A DNA stretch of 64,000 bases, taken from the NCBI RefSeq assembly GCF_022605725.1, contig NC_065547.1, positions 15,479,167-15,543,166 on the forward strand. The letters run 5' to 3'. Of this stretch, positions 43,560-53,827 are shown piece by piece. The notes below the pieces were generated by a model. That model did not search any database, was not told where the DNA came from, and worked only from the letters and a program-made list of their open reading frames with translations. The position numbers were made by a program, and so were the translations under genes. The first letter of the stretch is position 1. Each line of letters opens with the position of its first letter. The stretch comes from Anthonomus grandis grandis. Taxonomy: Eukaryota; Arthropoda; Insecta; Coleoptera; Curculionidae.

Positions 43560-44459
43560 TAAAAATCTTTCTAATGCTACGAATGTCAAAGTGGATTGAG
43601 GATTTCAATAATAAGAAATTAATACTTTATTTATTGCCAACGTATCATAATTTACAATAACCTCTTACCTAATGTTATAATCTGAATATGCCAGATTTTG
43701 CATCACTGCTGAGACAGCATTCTTGGTTGGTTGCTAGACATTGATAGTACCATCATCAAACCTCTGAAGACTTTTAGTAGGTAATGATATGAAGGACAGC
43801 CTTGATTATTGTCAGTTGATCCGTCTTGTAGTTTAGTTGATATTTTTGGTTATCTGACTGACAGTTTTTACACTGTTTTTTAATAATATGTATGACACTC
43901 GCGAAAATTGTGATTACCCGAGCACTATTCACAAGAAGTGATTTAGAAAAAAAGGTAAACCATGAAACCAGTTTATTGCCTCTGTTAGGAAGGTTTCCCA
44001 AGTTTCAGCTGTTTGTTGTTAATAAAACAAAGCTTTAAACGTTGATTGAAAAGGGAAAAGATGCGCAAATACTGTATAAAATTTCGTGACCGCGGCAGCC
44101 AGCCGTTCTTTGCTTTATCTAGAAATTTAGAAGCTAAAATGTGGCGCCCCTATACGTAGGAATGATGAAACTCGCTTGGCAGGCTCGGTATTAAAAATGA
44201 CGAGACATATCGCAGAGAAATGGGAGTTTTCGCATTGCGCTATTTCTGTTTGAGGACATATTCCCATATTCTATAGTATAAATTTGGGAGAAAATATTGA
44301 AAGGTTTAGTTTCATGTTTTGTTTTTTTTTAAATTTTTAAGTATAAAATCTAATAAGTAATATAAGTAATATAATTTTGCTTATTTTTAAAAGTACAGTA
44401 TATTATAGAGTTACAGTATAAAAAGTACAATATATTATAGAGTACAGTATAAAAAAATA
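43560..44459. other. No gene recognised
   Basis: Continuation of the Gypsy target region. Minus-strand ORF 44001-43774 lacks motifs. 44360-44460 has short direct repeats (AGTATATTATAGAG, two or three copies) next to the 5' truncation of the Penelope-like element. Confidence 0.4.
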
Positions 44460-44462
44460 ACC

Positions 44463-45227
44463 ATGAAAACATATATATGTTACAGCATACCCGCCTCAGA
44501 ATGTGTAACGTTAATTGAAGAATTGCTTAACTCCACCAACCTCCCTAAGGTAGTTATAGACAACCTTGTATGTCTCTTATCGCTGGTTTTGGAACAAAAC
44601 TTTTTTAAATTTAATGGAAAATTTTTTAAGCAATCAGCAGGACTCGCTATGGGCTCATGCGTTTCACCTTTCTTAAGCGAAGTATTTATGAGCCATTTAG
44701 AAAATCAAATTATGGTTAGTAAGTTTTTTAAATTTATAGTTACATACAAAAGGTATGTCGATGACATTTTTCTAGTCTGGAGAGAAAACGACGATGATTT
44801 GGCGGGATTTTTGAATTTCGTAAATTCTCTTCATAGTAACATAATGTTTACTTTGGAAAAAGAAGTTAATAAGACTTTACCATTTTTGGATTTACTTCTG
44901 ACTAGGTACAACAATGGAATAACTTTTGAAGTGTACAGAAAACCATCCGCTACGGATAATATTATCCAATTTAATTCCCTTTCTCCTGGCCAACACAAGT
45001 TTGCTGCTCTTAACTCATTCTTCTATAGATTATTTCATTTACCTCTCTCCAATGTAGCCTTTAAAAAAGAGTACAATATAATACAATCTATTGCAATCAA
45101 CAATAACTCCCCTCTATCAATTTTCAAAAAACTATATTTTAAGTTTTTTAATAAGTACAAACTTTCGTACCACATATTGTACACCAGGAGGAAAGGGAGC
45201 GCAATAATAAAAATGTTAGATGTTTAA
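44463..45227 (+). CDS. Penelope-like reverse transcriptase, 5'-truncated open frame
   Basis: 254 codons open. SIPASECVTLIEELL, then FKFNGKFFKQSAGLAMGSCV, SPFLSEVFMSHLE, active site YKRYVDDIFLVW (both Asp kept), LPFLDLLLTRYNNGITFEVY, and RKPSATDNIIQFNSLSPG: the RT palm and thumb of Penelope-like elements, related to telomerase RT. The annotated start is simply the first ATG after truncation, not a native start. A one-base shift near 45220 separates it from the nuclease. Confidence 0.85.
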   Translation: MKTYICYSIPASECVTLIEELLNSTNLPKVVIDNLVCLLSLVLEQNFFKFNGKFFKQSAGLAMGSCVSPFLSEVFMSHLENQIMVSKFFKFIVTYKRYVDDIFLVWRENDDDLAGFLNFVNSLHSNIMFTLEKEVNKTLPFLDLLLTRYNNGITFEVYRKPSATDNIIQFNSLSPGQHKFAALNSFFYRLFHLPLSNVAFKKEYNIIQSIAINNNSPLSIFKKLYFKFFNKYKLSYHILYTRRKGSAIIKMLDV

Positions 45228-45706
45228 CTTACTTTCGAGGTATTTCCCAGGGGGTGGCGAAATTCTTTAAACCTTTTAACATCTCAATCGCTTTTAAGAC
45301 TTCTAATTCCGTAAAGCGAAATCTGGTTAAACCATTGGATAAACCAGATCCACTTTCGAAATCGGGAGTTTATAGTTTGCATTGTGCCGATTGCCCTACG
45401 ATTTATGTGGGACAGTCCGGGAGGAAAATTTCAACAAGGGTACAAGAACATCTAGGTCTGGTGAACAAGTTTAAAGCCACCGATATTGTCGAGACCAAGT
45501 CAGCGTTTGCCAATCATTTATTGTCAACAGGTCATAATTTTTCCTACCCCAATAATGTGACTGTGGTTCATGACTGCCAGAAGGGCAAAAAGCTGGATCT
45601 TCTAGAGAAGCTAGAGATTACAAGAGCGAAGAAGAGTCCAGTTTTAACTTGCGTTAACGACGTGTTCAATTTTGAGCCGGGACTCATTTTTAATAACATC
45701 TTGTAG
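45228..45706 (+). CDS. Penelope-like GIY-YIG endonuclease domain
   Basis: The open frame continues the polyprotein: LTYFRGISQGVAKFFKPFNI, SGVYSLHCADC, TIYVGQSGRKISTRVQEHLG, SAFANHLLSTGHNF, and LLEKLEITRAKKSP. The G-V-Y and Y-V-G motifs with the following Arg are the catalytic elements of GIY-YIG nucleases. No ATG is needed because it is the C-terminal part of one protein with the RT. Ends TAG at 45706. Confidence 0.85.
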
Positions 45707-45740
45707 TCCCCTCCTTTCTTTCCAAGCTATCGCATGAACG

Positions 45741-45815
45741 GTGTGGCCTAGCGGTCAACGCAGCAAATAGTAACAGTCTTGCTGCAAGGTTGAAGGTTTA
45801 AATCTCGATAGTTCC
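45741..45815 (+). ncRNA. tRNA-like / pol III-type sequence in the Penelope 3' region
   Basis: GTGTGGCCTAGCGGTCAACG fits an A box and D-arm, and GGTTTAAATCTC, about 55 bases later, fits a B box and T-loop. The anticodon and acceptor stems do not pair convincingly, so this is a tRNA-derived or SINE-like segment, not a working tRNA. Confidence 0.45.
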
Positions 45816-46027
45816 TTTTTACTTTTTTATTACTTTCATGTATTTAAGATCTATGTTATTGTTTTTTATATATTTGTGACGTCAGATTTTTAAACTTATA
45901 TTTTACCTTTCAGTGTGTGTGTATATTTGACCCAGTCGGGCGTGTTTTTAACCTTCTTGAGGTATACTTTTTTGTTTTACTTTAAAGTCTTTTTGTAATA
46001 TTATTTGGTTTTGTTTACATTATTTTT

Positions 46028-46070
46028 TAGGTCTGATGGTGCTCTTAGGAGCGAAACACGTGTCACCATT
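46028..46070 (+). ncRNA. Hammerhead-like ribozyme motif of the Penelope-like element
   Basis: AGGT (stem I), CTGATG, GCTC-TTAG-GAGC (stem II), GAAA, self-complementary ACACGTGT (minimal stem III), C, then ACC (stem I return). The order matches the short hammerhead motifs known from Penelope-like elements; cleavage would follow the C at 46063. The base after CTGATG is GT where the consensus has A, so activity is doubtful. Confidence 0.5.
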
Positions 46071-46129
46071 CTAACAAATTAAAGAATTTTTGAGACCGAG
46101 ACTTTGTGTTGTTCTCCTTTGATTTATTC

Positions 46130-46790
46130 ACAAGAAGGTTGATTTGGACAAGTGTCATATTTGTAAAAGGGTTCTTGACATTTAAAACAGCATATAAAGC
46201 CAACATCCTCATAAATGGGGGATTTTTTTAACCGATAATAATCTTTCCTGTGGCCATTAATCTATGAAATAGGGAAGGAGAGCAATCCCCGAATACTATA
46301 TAGCGTTCCCTTATTTTTTTTACGAACCTAATTTTTACTTTATAATTATTGTTAATAAAATGATTTTGCTCTCTAATAGACCCCTCCAAGGCTTTCTTTC
46401 CCATCACACCACCATAAACAGTTATTGTAAATATAGGTTTTTTCATCTGCTTCCTTCTTCAAAGCTTCTAGATCTTGTATATTTTGACTTTTATTACTTA
46501 GATGTCCATTTGTCCTATTAAGAGTACTTTTATTAGCCATCTTTAATTCTGACAAATCAAATTTCATCTTTTCTTCATTTTAATTTTGTTTTCGATTAAT
46601 GTTTAAGCTAGTCAATTTATAGTTTTCGAATTTACTTTGATTTTGCTTTATTGAACTAGTTAAATCACTTATATAACACATTCCTGCCTCATTAGTCAAA
46701 AGAGAGAAAAAAATAGAGAAAAGTTTAAAAAAAAAAATAACGTATAATAAACTGTTTCTAGACATTATTTTAAAAATCTTACCATTCATC
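46130..46790 (-). pseudogene. Non-LTR retrotransposon ORF1 (gag-like) fragment
   Basis: On the minus strand, a Lys/Asn-rich region (MKFDLSELKMANKSTLNRTN ... LEALKKEADEK) is followed in shifted frames by VYGGVMGKKALEGSIREQ, KIRFVKKIRERYIVFGDCSP, LMATGKIIIGW and a zinc-knuckle start CCFKCQEPFYKYDTC. The sequence LM..GKI.IGW followed by CFKC resembles the capsid-to-knuckle junction of Jockey- and I-type ORF1 proteins. The knuckle His is Tyr. Frames are broken. Confidence 0.5.
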
Positions 46791-46971
46791 CGTTGTACTC
46801 GTCAGGTGTATTAAGAGGTTTCGTGAAAACAGAGATAAGAATAGAGGAAATTAACACTTAAAAAATGAATTTAACATCAATATTGTGTAAATTAGACTCA
46901 TCAACCTCTATTAAAACGCATTTCAAGCCTAAAAATTGCATTTAAACTATAACGTTATTTCTTTCTTTCAG

Positions 46972-47147
46972 GCGATCTACTGGACATCTTCACCCTAACA
47001 ATTTCAGCCATCAATTTCGTCCTTTACTGCATCATGTCCCAAAAATTCAGGGAGGTGTTTAGGGAAACGTTTTTCCCTTATCTGCCTTGCGGTAAAACTG
47101 TCAAGAACCAGTGGATATCATTACAAACTGTCAATACAGTGGTGTAA
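46972..47147 (+). CDS. Rhodopsin-like peptide GPCR, last exon (TM7 and tail)
   Basis: A strong acceptor (ttatttctttctttcag) at 46971 opens an exon that reads, after two bases completing a codon, DLLDIFTLTISAINFVLYC, IMSQKFREVFRETFFPYLPC, and a short tail ending QTVNTVV with TAA at 47145-47147. This is transmembrane helix 7 with N-F-V-L-Y replacing N-P-x-x-Y, then helix 8 with a palmitoylatable-looking Cys: the pattern of insect neuropeptide receptors of class A. The exon is intact and free of TE sequence. Upstream exons must lie left of here on the plus strand, probably outside the window. The exact receptor cannot be named. Confidence 0.75.
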
Positions 47148-47700
47148 ATTTTATTAAAAAATGTATGTGATAATTAAATTATGTATGTAAATATTTAAAT
47201 GTGTGAATAAGGCTCTTGATATCATAGGGATAATTTTATTACGCCTTATGTAGGACAAATTTTTTTTTAAATTAAAGCTCGTGGGGTGTTTACGCATCTC
47301 CCTTAAAAAAATAACATTTGTCCATGACATATTATTCCTCTCCAATTTAAATTATTTACCCTCAAACAAAAAGATAAAAACAAAAGGGTTGGTTTGAATA
47401 ACAAAACGGGCCCTACGGGGGATTTTTGGCAATTGGATTTTTTTAATTACGTAAATTGTATAAACTTAAGCCCTATGATAAGCATGTTAAGAGGGGTGTG
47501 TTTTTAACCAAAGATAGCTTTAAGGAGTAGTAAAATTTTATAGGATGCACATTTTTTTAAAGTTAGTGTCTCTACCTGGAAGTCTCTGAAATTATTATCA
47601 CGTCCAGAATCTCTATAATATATTTAATACATTATTTTATTTATCGGTTTTTATTACTTTTATAGTGTTTTACGAAGAAAAATATATTAGAAGTCTCAAA
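47148..47700. other. GPCR 3' flank, no further gene
   Basis: AT-rich, likely 3' UTR and flank of the receptor exon. No motif-bearing ORF. Confidence 0.4.
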
Positions 47701-48550
47701 TTAATAAAAAAACTCTAAGATGCTCAAAGCCTCTCTATTTTACAACGCTAATTAGCCAAGCAGAAGGTCTCAAAGCGAATTGTGAAAAAATTCTAATAAG
47801 TACGAAATCTTCAACATTCCTGCGCCTGAAGAACTCCTCAAATGCTATTTGGTACGCTTACGTTACCGTAATCATTAACTTTTACGTATGCTTATTAAAA
47901 TGTCTGTATCTCTAAAGATTCTTATTTTCTAAATATCTGAATTTACACTGCATTAAAAATCCATCTATCCAACGCAACAAATCTCAATTTGTTTAACGAC
48001 CTATAAACTCGTTTAAGTTAAACAAAAAACACTTTAACGTTAACTTTTAAAGCATCAAAATTACATCTTTGATAAAAATGTAAGGTACGTTAATTTAATT
48101 AATATTAGAGGCCTATTGCGGAAAGTACATGCTAAAATAATCAGATATTACTACTTTTTAGGTTAACTACTAAGGTTTATAAGTGCTAAAAACTAAAATT
48201 TAATTTTAGAGTATAAGTTCGTTTAACGTAAACCGAAGATACTTTAGCGTTAACTTTTAAAATAACAAAATTCATTACTTGATAGACACTAAATGTATGT
48301 CAATTTAAACGTTTAATTTTTTGTTAAAAGTTCATCTATCCTGTGCAAAAAATCTCTATTTTTTTTTAAGGCAGATAAGCTCATTTAACGTAAACCAAAG
48401 ATGTGCGTCCTTTCATTAAAACTAGATACCTACTTATTGCAGGATGTGCTTGCTAAAATAATCAGACATTACTTCTTTTTACGTTGACGTAAGTAACTAC
48501 AGTTGCAAATGCTAAAAAAACGTTTAAAACAATGTTCCAGTGCGAAAAAT
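47700..48550. repeat. Degenerate AT-rich satellite, part 1
   Basis: Recurring phrases in the same order: TGCTAAAATAATCAGATATT, TACGTTAAC, ACAAATGCTAAAAACG, CATCTATCCAGTGC, AAATCTCTATTTTTTT, TTTAACGTAAACC, GCGTTAACTTTTAAA, TTGATAAAAAT, TTAGAGGCC, TGCAGGAAGT. Unit length is roughly 250-320 bp with many indels. The Copia element interrupts a unit at AAAAT. Confidence 0.65.
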
Positions 48551-48785
48551 TGTTCACTAATAAGGACTGCAGGATGCGTTTTTAGCAATAAAACACGGGA
48601 AAATAATTTTATTATCGTTTTTAATGTTAAAGTAAGTAAACCACTGAACCGAAGCAACAGAACAAAAAAAAAACATAACCTAAGTTGAAATCCTTAGTGA
48701 CATAGACATGACATATAATATATTGCGTTACGGTAAGTACACACTAACATTGCTAAATTGCGTAACGGAATCAAATACGTTTACA
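48551..48785 (-). repeat. Copia 3' LTR
   Basis: 235 bp. Preceded on the minus strand by a polypurine tract, AAGGGGGA (48786-48793). Confidence 0.92.
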
Positions 48786-48881
48786 TCCCCCTTCAATTTT
48801 ACAATACCTCAACACTCAACTGACACAAATACCTAAACACAACATTAAAAAAAATAATAATACTTATATGTCATATCTTAT

Positions 48882-51038
48882 CTAACATTCTACATTTAAT
48901 TGATCTCTGAAATATTTCAATTTTGCAAACGTTAGAGACTTAGTAAATATATCAGCGATCTGCTCTGAAGTAGAAATATAACTTAATTTAATTTTTCCAT
49001 TATCAACACAATCCCTAATAAAATGATGCTTCACATCAATATGTTTGGTTCTCTTTGTTTCCAAAGTATTAGCCATCTTTATACAGGATTGGTTGTCCTC
49101 ATACACCTGAATTGGAAAAACATTTACATTTAAAATCTCAGAAAGCAGCTGACCAATAAAAATACACTCACTTATGCACTGCTTAATGAAACTGTCGGTT
49201 GCTTTCTGGTTTTCCAATAAAAAAAATTATTACTGAACATTTTGAGCGCAAAACCAGAAAAACTTTCTATCATTAATATTGTTGGCAAAATCTGCATCGA
49301 CATATGCAGTTATAACTTGATTCTGACTAACTGACTTTTCATATCTTAAACCATAATTTTCTGTTTGTTTTAAATATCTTAGAACATGCTTAAGAAACTT
49401 CCAATGTTCTTCAGTAAAACAGTTTTGATACTGACTAAAATAGGACACACAAAAACTTAAATCGGGTCTTGTTCCTATCATGACATACATCATACAATCT
49501 ATCAATTTCCTATAAGGTAAATTAACTTGAGTATCTTTATCAGTAACCTTTAAATTTAACTTTTGCTGCATTGGAATTTTTGAAGTTTTACAATTCGACA
49601 TTTTGAATTTAAGCAATATATTTTGAATAAGATCTTTCTGATGAATCATCAAAACATTACCATGTTTCTCAACAGACAAACCTAAAAACTTTAAGATGAA
49701 TTTGTCTCTGTTAGTCGGAGACAAATCTTTCATTTTAAATTTAGCTGTAAGTTTACCTTTAAAAATACTTAATTTCTGTTCACAGTTACAAAACAACAAT
49801 ATGTCGTCAACATGTACCACAAGATAAATATCTTTGTCAAAATATAAACATGGATCATACTTAGACCTCTTAAAATCTAAAGATAACAAATAATTATGTA
49901 ACTTTGTGTACCAACATTTAGGTGCTTCCCGCAAACCATAAAGAGACTTATTCAATTTACAAACATACTTACAGTCTGGTAGTACCCTTTTCACACACAC
50001 ACCCTCTGGAATCTCCATGTATATAGGTCTGGGTAGATCACCATTAAGGAACGCACACTTGACATCCAATTGATTAACATACATGTCCTGCTCGACACAC
50101 AAAACAAACAGCATCCTAATGGACAGCATTTGGGCCACTGGTGAATAAACTTCTTCTGCTGAAGCACTGAGAGTCTGTTTAAGCCCACGTGCCACTAGTC
50201 TCGCCTTCTTGACAACCTCACCATCATCAGAATGTTTTTCTTTAAACACCCACTTGGCGTCAATCACATTCACATCATTTGGACACTTCACAACTTCCCA
50301 GGTCTTGTTCTCTTTAAGTGCACTCAGGTCACTCTCGATTGCTTCCTTCCAGCCAGTTTCTAAAGCCTCATAATAGTTCTTAGGAATATTTTCTTCGAGA
50401 TTCCCAGTGAAAAGAGCTGCCATCAATCCGTCTTCTTCATTGTAATCTAAAATAAAATCATCATATTGATGAGGAATTACTATGGGTCGCTGTCCTCTTC
50501 TGGGAGGTTTATCTTCTACCACAGACTGGTCACCTGAAACATCTTCATTGGGTTGTTCGACATCAAGCTGAACATTACGATTTATTGTACCTTGACCTGC
50601 AACTTCTTGTTCTGTTTCCACACTAGCAGAATCATCAAACATTATGATGTCCCCCTGTTCCTTCTGGCAATTTCCTTCTAGTCTCTTCTTCCTTTCATCA
50701 AAAACTACATCCCTGGCTGTGACTATCTTCTCCTTTTCTATGTCCCACACTCTGTACTCATGATCTGTGTATCCCATCATTAACATTTTCTTACTCCGAG
50801 CATCAAGTTTTCCATTCCTGTCTTCCTTAGGAATGTGAACAAAACAATTACATCCAAAAACTCGAATTTTATTCAAATTTGGTTTAACACCATACCAAAT
50901 CCCAGCAGGAGTTTTTCCATTACCAAGCACAGATGTTGGGGTCCTGTTAATAAGGTACACAGCACTCTGAATAGCTTCATTCCAAAATTTCTTATCCATA
51001 TGAGCGTCAAATATCATACACCTTGCTCGGTCCAACAC
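48882..51038 (-). CDS. Copia reverse transcriptase and RNase H (602 codons open, then broken)
   Basis: From 51038: MLDRARCMIFDAHMDKKFWN (end of integrase), a Glu/Asp-rich linker, then RT: TWEVVKCPNDVNVIDAKWVF, QLDVKCAFLNGDLPRPIYME, LYGLREAPKCWYTKLHNYLL, active site LVVHVDDILLF (both Asp kept), and RLIDCMMYVMIGTRPDLSF. RNase H begins ITAYVDADFANNINDRKF and breaks at 49230. Its remainder (49217-48882) reads ATDSFIKQCISECIF, VYEDNQSCIKMANTLETKRT, KHIDVKHHFIRD and SEQIADIFTKSL. A lesion near 49220 removes the RNase H Glu region. Confidence 0.88.
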
Positions 51039-51574
51039 AGTTCTATTGAACCGCTCAGCAATACCATTTTGCTGTGGATTTCTTGGAATGGTGTACTCAA
51101 TATGGATTCTTCAAGCCCTGCAGAATGATTGAAGATCCTTGGTGATAAACTCTCCACCATTATCACATCGTAGCTTTTCCAACTTTACCTGAAACTTAGC
51201 TTCAGCCGCTGCCAAACACACCTTAAATTTTTCCAGTACTTCACTCTTCTGTGCCATAAAGTAGGTGACTGTGAAATGGGAGAAGTGATCTATGAAGGTC
51301 AAGAAATACCTCATACCATTATCTGACACTGGAGTAAAGGGTCCACATGCATCAGATGACACCGCTTCTAAAATTCTGGAAGCTTTTCTTTCCTCTGGTA
51401 GCAACTTATATGGGAACTTTGTTTGTTTTCCTTCCAGGCAAATGCTGCATATACCATCTACAGGAAACCTCCTGGAATGTCCCATTCTGCGATGTATAAG
51501 TTCTTGCTGGTCATTGTTCTTGGCTACATTGGCTGTAAAAAGGGAAACATACAACTTTAACTTATATAAGTTTC
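51039..51574 (-). pseudogene. Copia integrase
   Basis: NLYKLKLYVS, LIHRRMGHSRRF and CSICLEGKQTKFPY (zinc domain), SSDACGPFTPVSDNGMRYFL (first Asp), LRCDNGGEFITKDLQSF (second Asp), and after a frame change near 51111 IPRNPQQNGIAERFNR (Glu). The triad is present but split between frames. Confidence 0.82.
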
Positions 51575-51581
51575 CTTGAAG

Positions 51582-52188
51582 CACAGCATAAAGAAACCAG
51601 CAGTCGCACTTCAATAAAAATACATTGGCTTGAATAAGCGAGTTCGGTGCATGTGTACTAACGCAGGCGCGGCATATTTGCTTATAGTAGGGATGCCGCT
51701 GACACTCGCTACGGTCCACGCGGCTTTTGCCTTGGCTAGAGCCGGACTTAAACATTTTTTTAGATATTATTATCTTGTAAAATAAAAATACCTACATAGT
51801 ACAAATATTGATTTTTTAATATTAATAAAGTTCATACATTAACAAAATATTTAAACAAAAATAAACATCGCATTTCTACATCTAACAACGACGATATAGA
51901 AGAATACGTGCAGGAAGTTAATAAGGTATGTACCATAAATTTAAGAGACCATTCTTTGAGTAATTTTAATCAAAATCACAAAAGTTTTTATAAAAAACAC
52001 TACGCTTTGTAAAAACGCTATCAAAATAGTCACTAAGTACGGCGCTGAACTAGGCGATACACCCATGAACACAGTTCGATAAACAGTGAGCTCGGCATCC
52101 GGAGAACATGGCTGCGGCATGGCTAAGGATGCTATTAGTTCGCTTACATTTTCGAGCGGAGTGCGACTGCTGGTTTCTTTATGCTGTG
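51582..52188. mobile_element. 607-bp non-autonomous TIR transposon inside Copia pol
   Basis: A perfect 29-bp terminal inverted repeat (starting CACAGCATAAAGAAACC, ending GTCGCACT) lies at both ends. Target duplication CTTGAAG at 51575-51581 and 52189-52195. Excising the element with one duplicate restores the Copia reading GVLQGNLYKL. The inside has no coding capacity. The 7-bp (possibly 8-bp) duplication suggests a hAT-, P- or Merlin-like parent; the terminal bases alone do not decide. Confidence 0.92.
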
Positions 52189-52612
52189 CTTGAAGTACCC
52201 CTTTTGCCACCATCTTCTTATCTTTCAGGATTTGTACACTCTTGTTTTCAAAAATTAACTTTAGCCCATTTTCTTCCAATTTTCTAACTGCCAGCAAGTT
52301 ATATGACAAGTTTTCACATGCTATGACATCCTTTATGAAAACTCTCGCCCCATCCCTACTTGTTAACAACCTTAAGTAGCCTTGGGTGGTTCCTATAATC
52401 CCCTGTCCTTCTTTTGCAACTTGGATGCTTAAATGTACTTCTTTAGTATCTGTTAAGTACTTACTAAACTCAGGCTTAATCAAATGATTCGTAGCTCCAC
52501 TATCCACAAAAAATTCCATAAAACCATTTTCCACTTGGCTCGACAAGGCCTTGCTACACAATGTTGTTACGAAGCATATATCATCTTCCCTACCGCCTGG
52601 TTTTTCTGCCAC
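52189..52612 (-). pseudogene. Copia protease region
   Basis: AEKPGGREDDICFVTTLC, then FFVDSGATNHLIKPEFSKYL, the D-S-G catalytic motif of the Copia protease, and IQILKDKKMVAKGVLQ where the 607-bp insertion begins. Residues downstream of that point in this frame come from the inserted element, not from Copia. Confidence 0.82.
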
Positions 52613-52615
52613 ATG

Positions 52616-53278
52616 TGCCTTATTCCGGTTTGGACAGTCAGACTTCTTATACCCCTTTTTGCCACACGAGTAACACCTATATGGAAAACCTTTTTGTTCA
52701 TTTTTCTTCCTAGGATGTCGCCAATTTCTTCACATAACAATTTACTCTTTATAAAATCTAGAGTAATTTTGTTATCCTGGCAAAAAAACACATCCAAAGC
52801 AGTTACTATACTTTGATAAGACTCTGGCATAGATGCTAATAATTGAGAAATTACCTCGCTTTCCTCTATCTTACCTCCAGCATTCCTGAGCTCGAAAATA
52901 GTTTTTTCATATTCGACTAGATATTCCTGCAAAGATCCTTTACCACAAAACTCCATATTCCGAAGTTTTCTTTGCAGTTGCACCTGACTAGCAATTCCAC
53001 ACTTTAAGTATGTCCCCTTAAGTGTCTCAGTTATTTCCTTGGTAGTTGTTTTATCTTTTATCATTTCTAAAACACTGTCAGCCATGCAATTTATTACTAA
53101 ATTTCTTGCCTTTACATCAGATTTCTAGAACTCTTCTAAATCTCCCTCCGTCGAAGGTGGTGCCTGGTGGAGAACTTCCAGGACTCCATGGTGCTCCAGT
53201 AATAGCTTTACACGGAATTCCCAGTTAGAATATCCGCTCCCATCGAAGGGCTTTATACTATTTTGCACCACAGACATT
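52616..53278 (-). pseudogene. Copia Gag region (broken)
   Basis: Starts MSVVQNSIKPFDGSGYSNWE. VKLLLEHHGVLEVLHQAPP is followed by an in-frame TAG near 53129, then MADSVLEMIKDKTTTKEITE, LKGTYLKCGIASQVQLQRKL and LLASMPESYQSIVTALDVFF. This is the UBN2/Copia Gag domain. A frameshift near 52700 precedes the zinc knuckle, which reads CYSCGKKGYKKSDC with Tyr in place of His. Confidence 0.82.
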
Positions 53279-53357
53279 GTCCACCAACACAAAACTTTTT
53301 CACGATTTCCACACAACTAGAAACGTTCCCACCTGCAAACTACTATACTGTAACAAC

Positions 53358-53379
53358 CGGGTAGACTGGGCCCATAACC
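53358..53379 (-). promoter_or_regulatory. Copia primer binding site
   Basis: Minus-strand GGTTATGGGCCCAGTC directly after the 5' LTR; it is complementary to an internal part of initiator tRNA-Met, as in Drosophila copia. Confidence 0.85.
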
Positions 53380-53612
53380 TGTTCACTAATAAGGACTGCA
53401 GGATGCGTTTTTAGCAATAAAACACGGGAAAACGTTTTATTATCGTTTTTAATGTTAAAGTAAGTAAACCACTGAACCGGAGCAACAGAACAAAAAAAAA
53501 CATAACCTAAGTTAAAATCCTTAGTGACATAGACATGACATATAATATATTGCATTAAGGTAAGTACACACTAACACTGCTAAATTGCGTAACGGAATCA
53601 AATACGTTTACA
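53380..53612 (-). repeat. Copia 5' LTR
   Basis: 233 bp partner of 48551-48785. Confidence 0.92.
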
Positions 53613-53827
53613 AAAATCTCTATTTTTTACCAGCGTAAACGCAAACCAAACACACTAAAACGATGAAGTTTTAAAAATTTTAATCTATCCAGTGAGTCCC
53701 TATTTTTTTAATGTCATATAAGATCTTTTAAGATAAACTTTTTAAGCATCAAATTTATCTTTTTGATAAAAATTTAATGTACGTCAATTTAATTAAAATT
53801 AGAGGCCAGCATTTGCAGGAAGTGTAT
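53613..53827. repeat. Degenerate AT-rich satellite, part 2
   Basis: Resumes with AAATCTCTATTTTTTACCAG exactly where part 1 stops at the Copia target site, and runs to TTTGCAGGAAGTGTAT, where the BEL element begins. Confidence 0.7.

Larger units (their letters stand above)
44463..46100 (+). mobile_element. Penelope-like element D (5'-truncated)
   Basis: RT then GIY-YIG nuclease on the plus strand, then about 390 bp of non-coding 3' region containing a tRNA-like stretch and a hammerhead-like motif. The N-terminal part of the ORF is missing. It is the most complete Penelope-like copy in the window. Confidence 0.85.
48551..53612 (-). mobile_element. Copia retrotransposon with both LTRs (decayed)
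   Basis: LTRs at 48551-48785 and 53380-53612 (TG...CA, about 96-97% alike by eye). Target duplication AAAAT (48546-48550 and 53613-53617). Primer site GGTTATGGGCCCAG, the initiator-tRNA-Met type used by Copia, at the 5' LTR. Gag, protease, integrase and RT/RNase H lie in Copia order on the minus strand. A 607-bp TIR element sits in pol. Confidence 0.95.

Noticed and set aside
45735..45815. A working tRNA gene
   Set aside because: A-box and B-box fit, but the acceptor and anticodon stems do not pair and the T-arm is poor; kept only as a tRNA-like sequence.
51582..51755. N-terminal extension of the Copia integrase frame (MFKSGSSQGKSRVD…)
   Set aside because: Also inside the inserted element.
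51941..52188. C-terminal extension of the Copia protease frame (ELTVYRTVFMGV…)
   Set aside because: These codons lie inside the inserted 607-bp TIR element and are not Copia sequence.
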